Source: Clostridium sp. CAG:221 (GTDB lineage: Bacteria; Bacillota; Clostridia; Clostridiales; Clostridiaceae). Taken from it: DNA of 43,369 nt. Under the pieces are notes generated by a model. That model made no database searches. It saw only the letters and a list, made by a program, of their open reading frames with translations, and was not told the origin of the DNA. Both the position numbers and the translations under genes were made by a program. Position 1 is the stretch's first letter, and the number at the start of each line of letters is the position of its first letter. Below are positions 43,317 to 43,369 of this stretch, piece after piece. The stretch covers positions 1 to 43,369 of the forward strand of contig FR883424.1 in the NCBI GenBank assembly GCA_000435835.1. The letters are read 5' to 3'.

Positions 43317-43369
43317 AAAAAGTGGCTAACACCACGCTTCAGCGAAGAAAGCAACTTTTGTTAGCCAAC
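43317..43369 (-). repeat. Second hairpin repeat family, copy B (cut by the window edge)
   Basis: GTTGGCTAACA and TGTTAGCCAC arms enclose GCTTTCTTCGCTGAAGC on the minus strand, and seven T follow, so this copy also looks like a terminator for a gene beyond the window. It matches copy A at 24499-24543. Confidence 0.75.

Overview
The window is low-GC DNA with strong AGGAGG-type ribosome binding sites. It carries a phosphotransbutyrylase/butyrate kinase pair, the membrane c-di-AMP synthase CdaA with CdaR, a CwlD-type spore cortex amidase, a SleB-like hydrolase, a class I Fe-S fumarase and several RNA-controlled Firmicute operons. Together these point to a butyrate-forming, spore-forming Clostridium (sensu stricto, cluster I). 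I cannot name the species from sequence alone. Everything looks chromosomal. I see no phage, plasmid, transposase, rRNA, tRNA or CRISPR array.

Layout, left to right. 1-3.8 kb: sulfur and one-carbon genes on the minus strand, namely metY under a SAM-I riboswitch, 5-formyl-THF cyclo-ligase, homoserine dehydrogenase and a DUF1540 protein. 4.0-8.4 kb: glnS on the plus strand facing gltX on the minus strand, the latter under a T-box with a GAA (Glu) specifier. Two unrecorded-looking small genes lie between them, one of them cysteine-rich. 8.5-10.8 kb: a guanine-riboswitch-controlled purine permease, then ybjQ with a 49-residue membrane protein. 10.9-19.2 kb: one branched-chain amino acid operon, ilvN-leuC-leuD-leuB-ilvD-ilvB-ilvC, behind an attenuator that is not a T-box. 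19.4-29.0 kb: glmM, a TrpR-like regulator, an AIM24 protein, buk, ptb, an FAD dehydrogenase, cdaR and cdaA, all on the minus strand. 29.1-30.8 kb: a plus-strand pair, an unrecognised membrane-anchored protein and a SleB-like hydrolase. 30.8-39.5 kb: iadA, a TPR membrane protein, a split chromate transporter, ptsI and class Ia nrdAB, all on the minus strand. 39.8-43.4 kb: a YitT protein (plus), then fumarase and a CwlD-like amidase (minus).

The most unusual content is non-coding. A dispersed palindromic repeat of about 100-135 bp occurs at least eight times. Six copies lie just 3' of a stop codon, two of these inside the ilv/leu operon. One copy sits in the variable P3 loop of the metY SAM-I riboswitch, leaving the ligand core and expression platform intact. 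Between cdaR and the FAD dehydrogenase is an array of hairpins that share a GCGTAGC loop while their stems change by compensated substitutions. A second hairpin repeat family occurs near 24.5 kb and at the right edge. Other points of note are an iadA gene with no ATG, GTG or TTG start behind a strong ribosome binding site, and a terminator-like hairpin that buries the ribosome binding site of the SleB-like gene.

All functional calls are from reading motifs and context. No database search was run.
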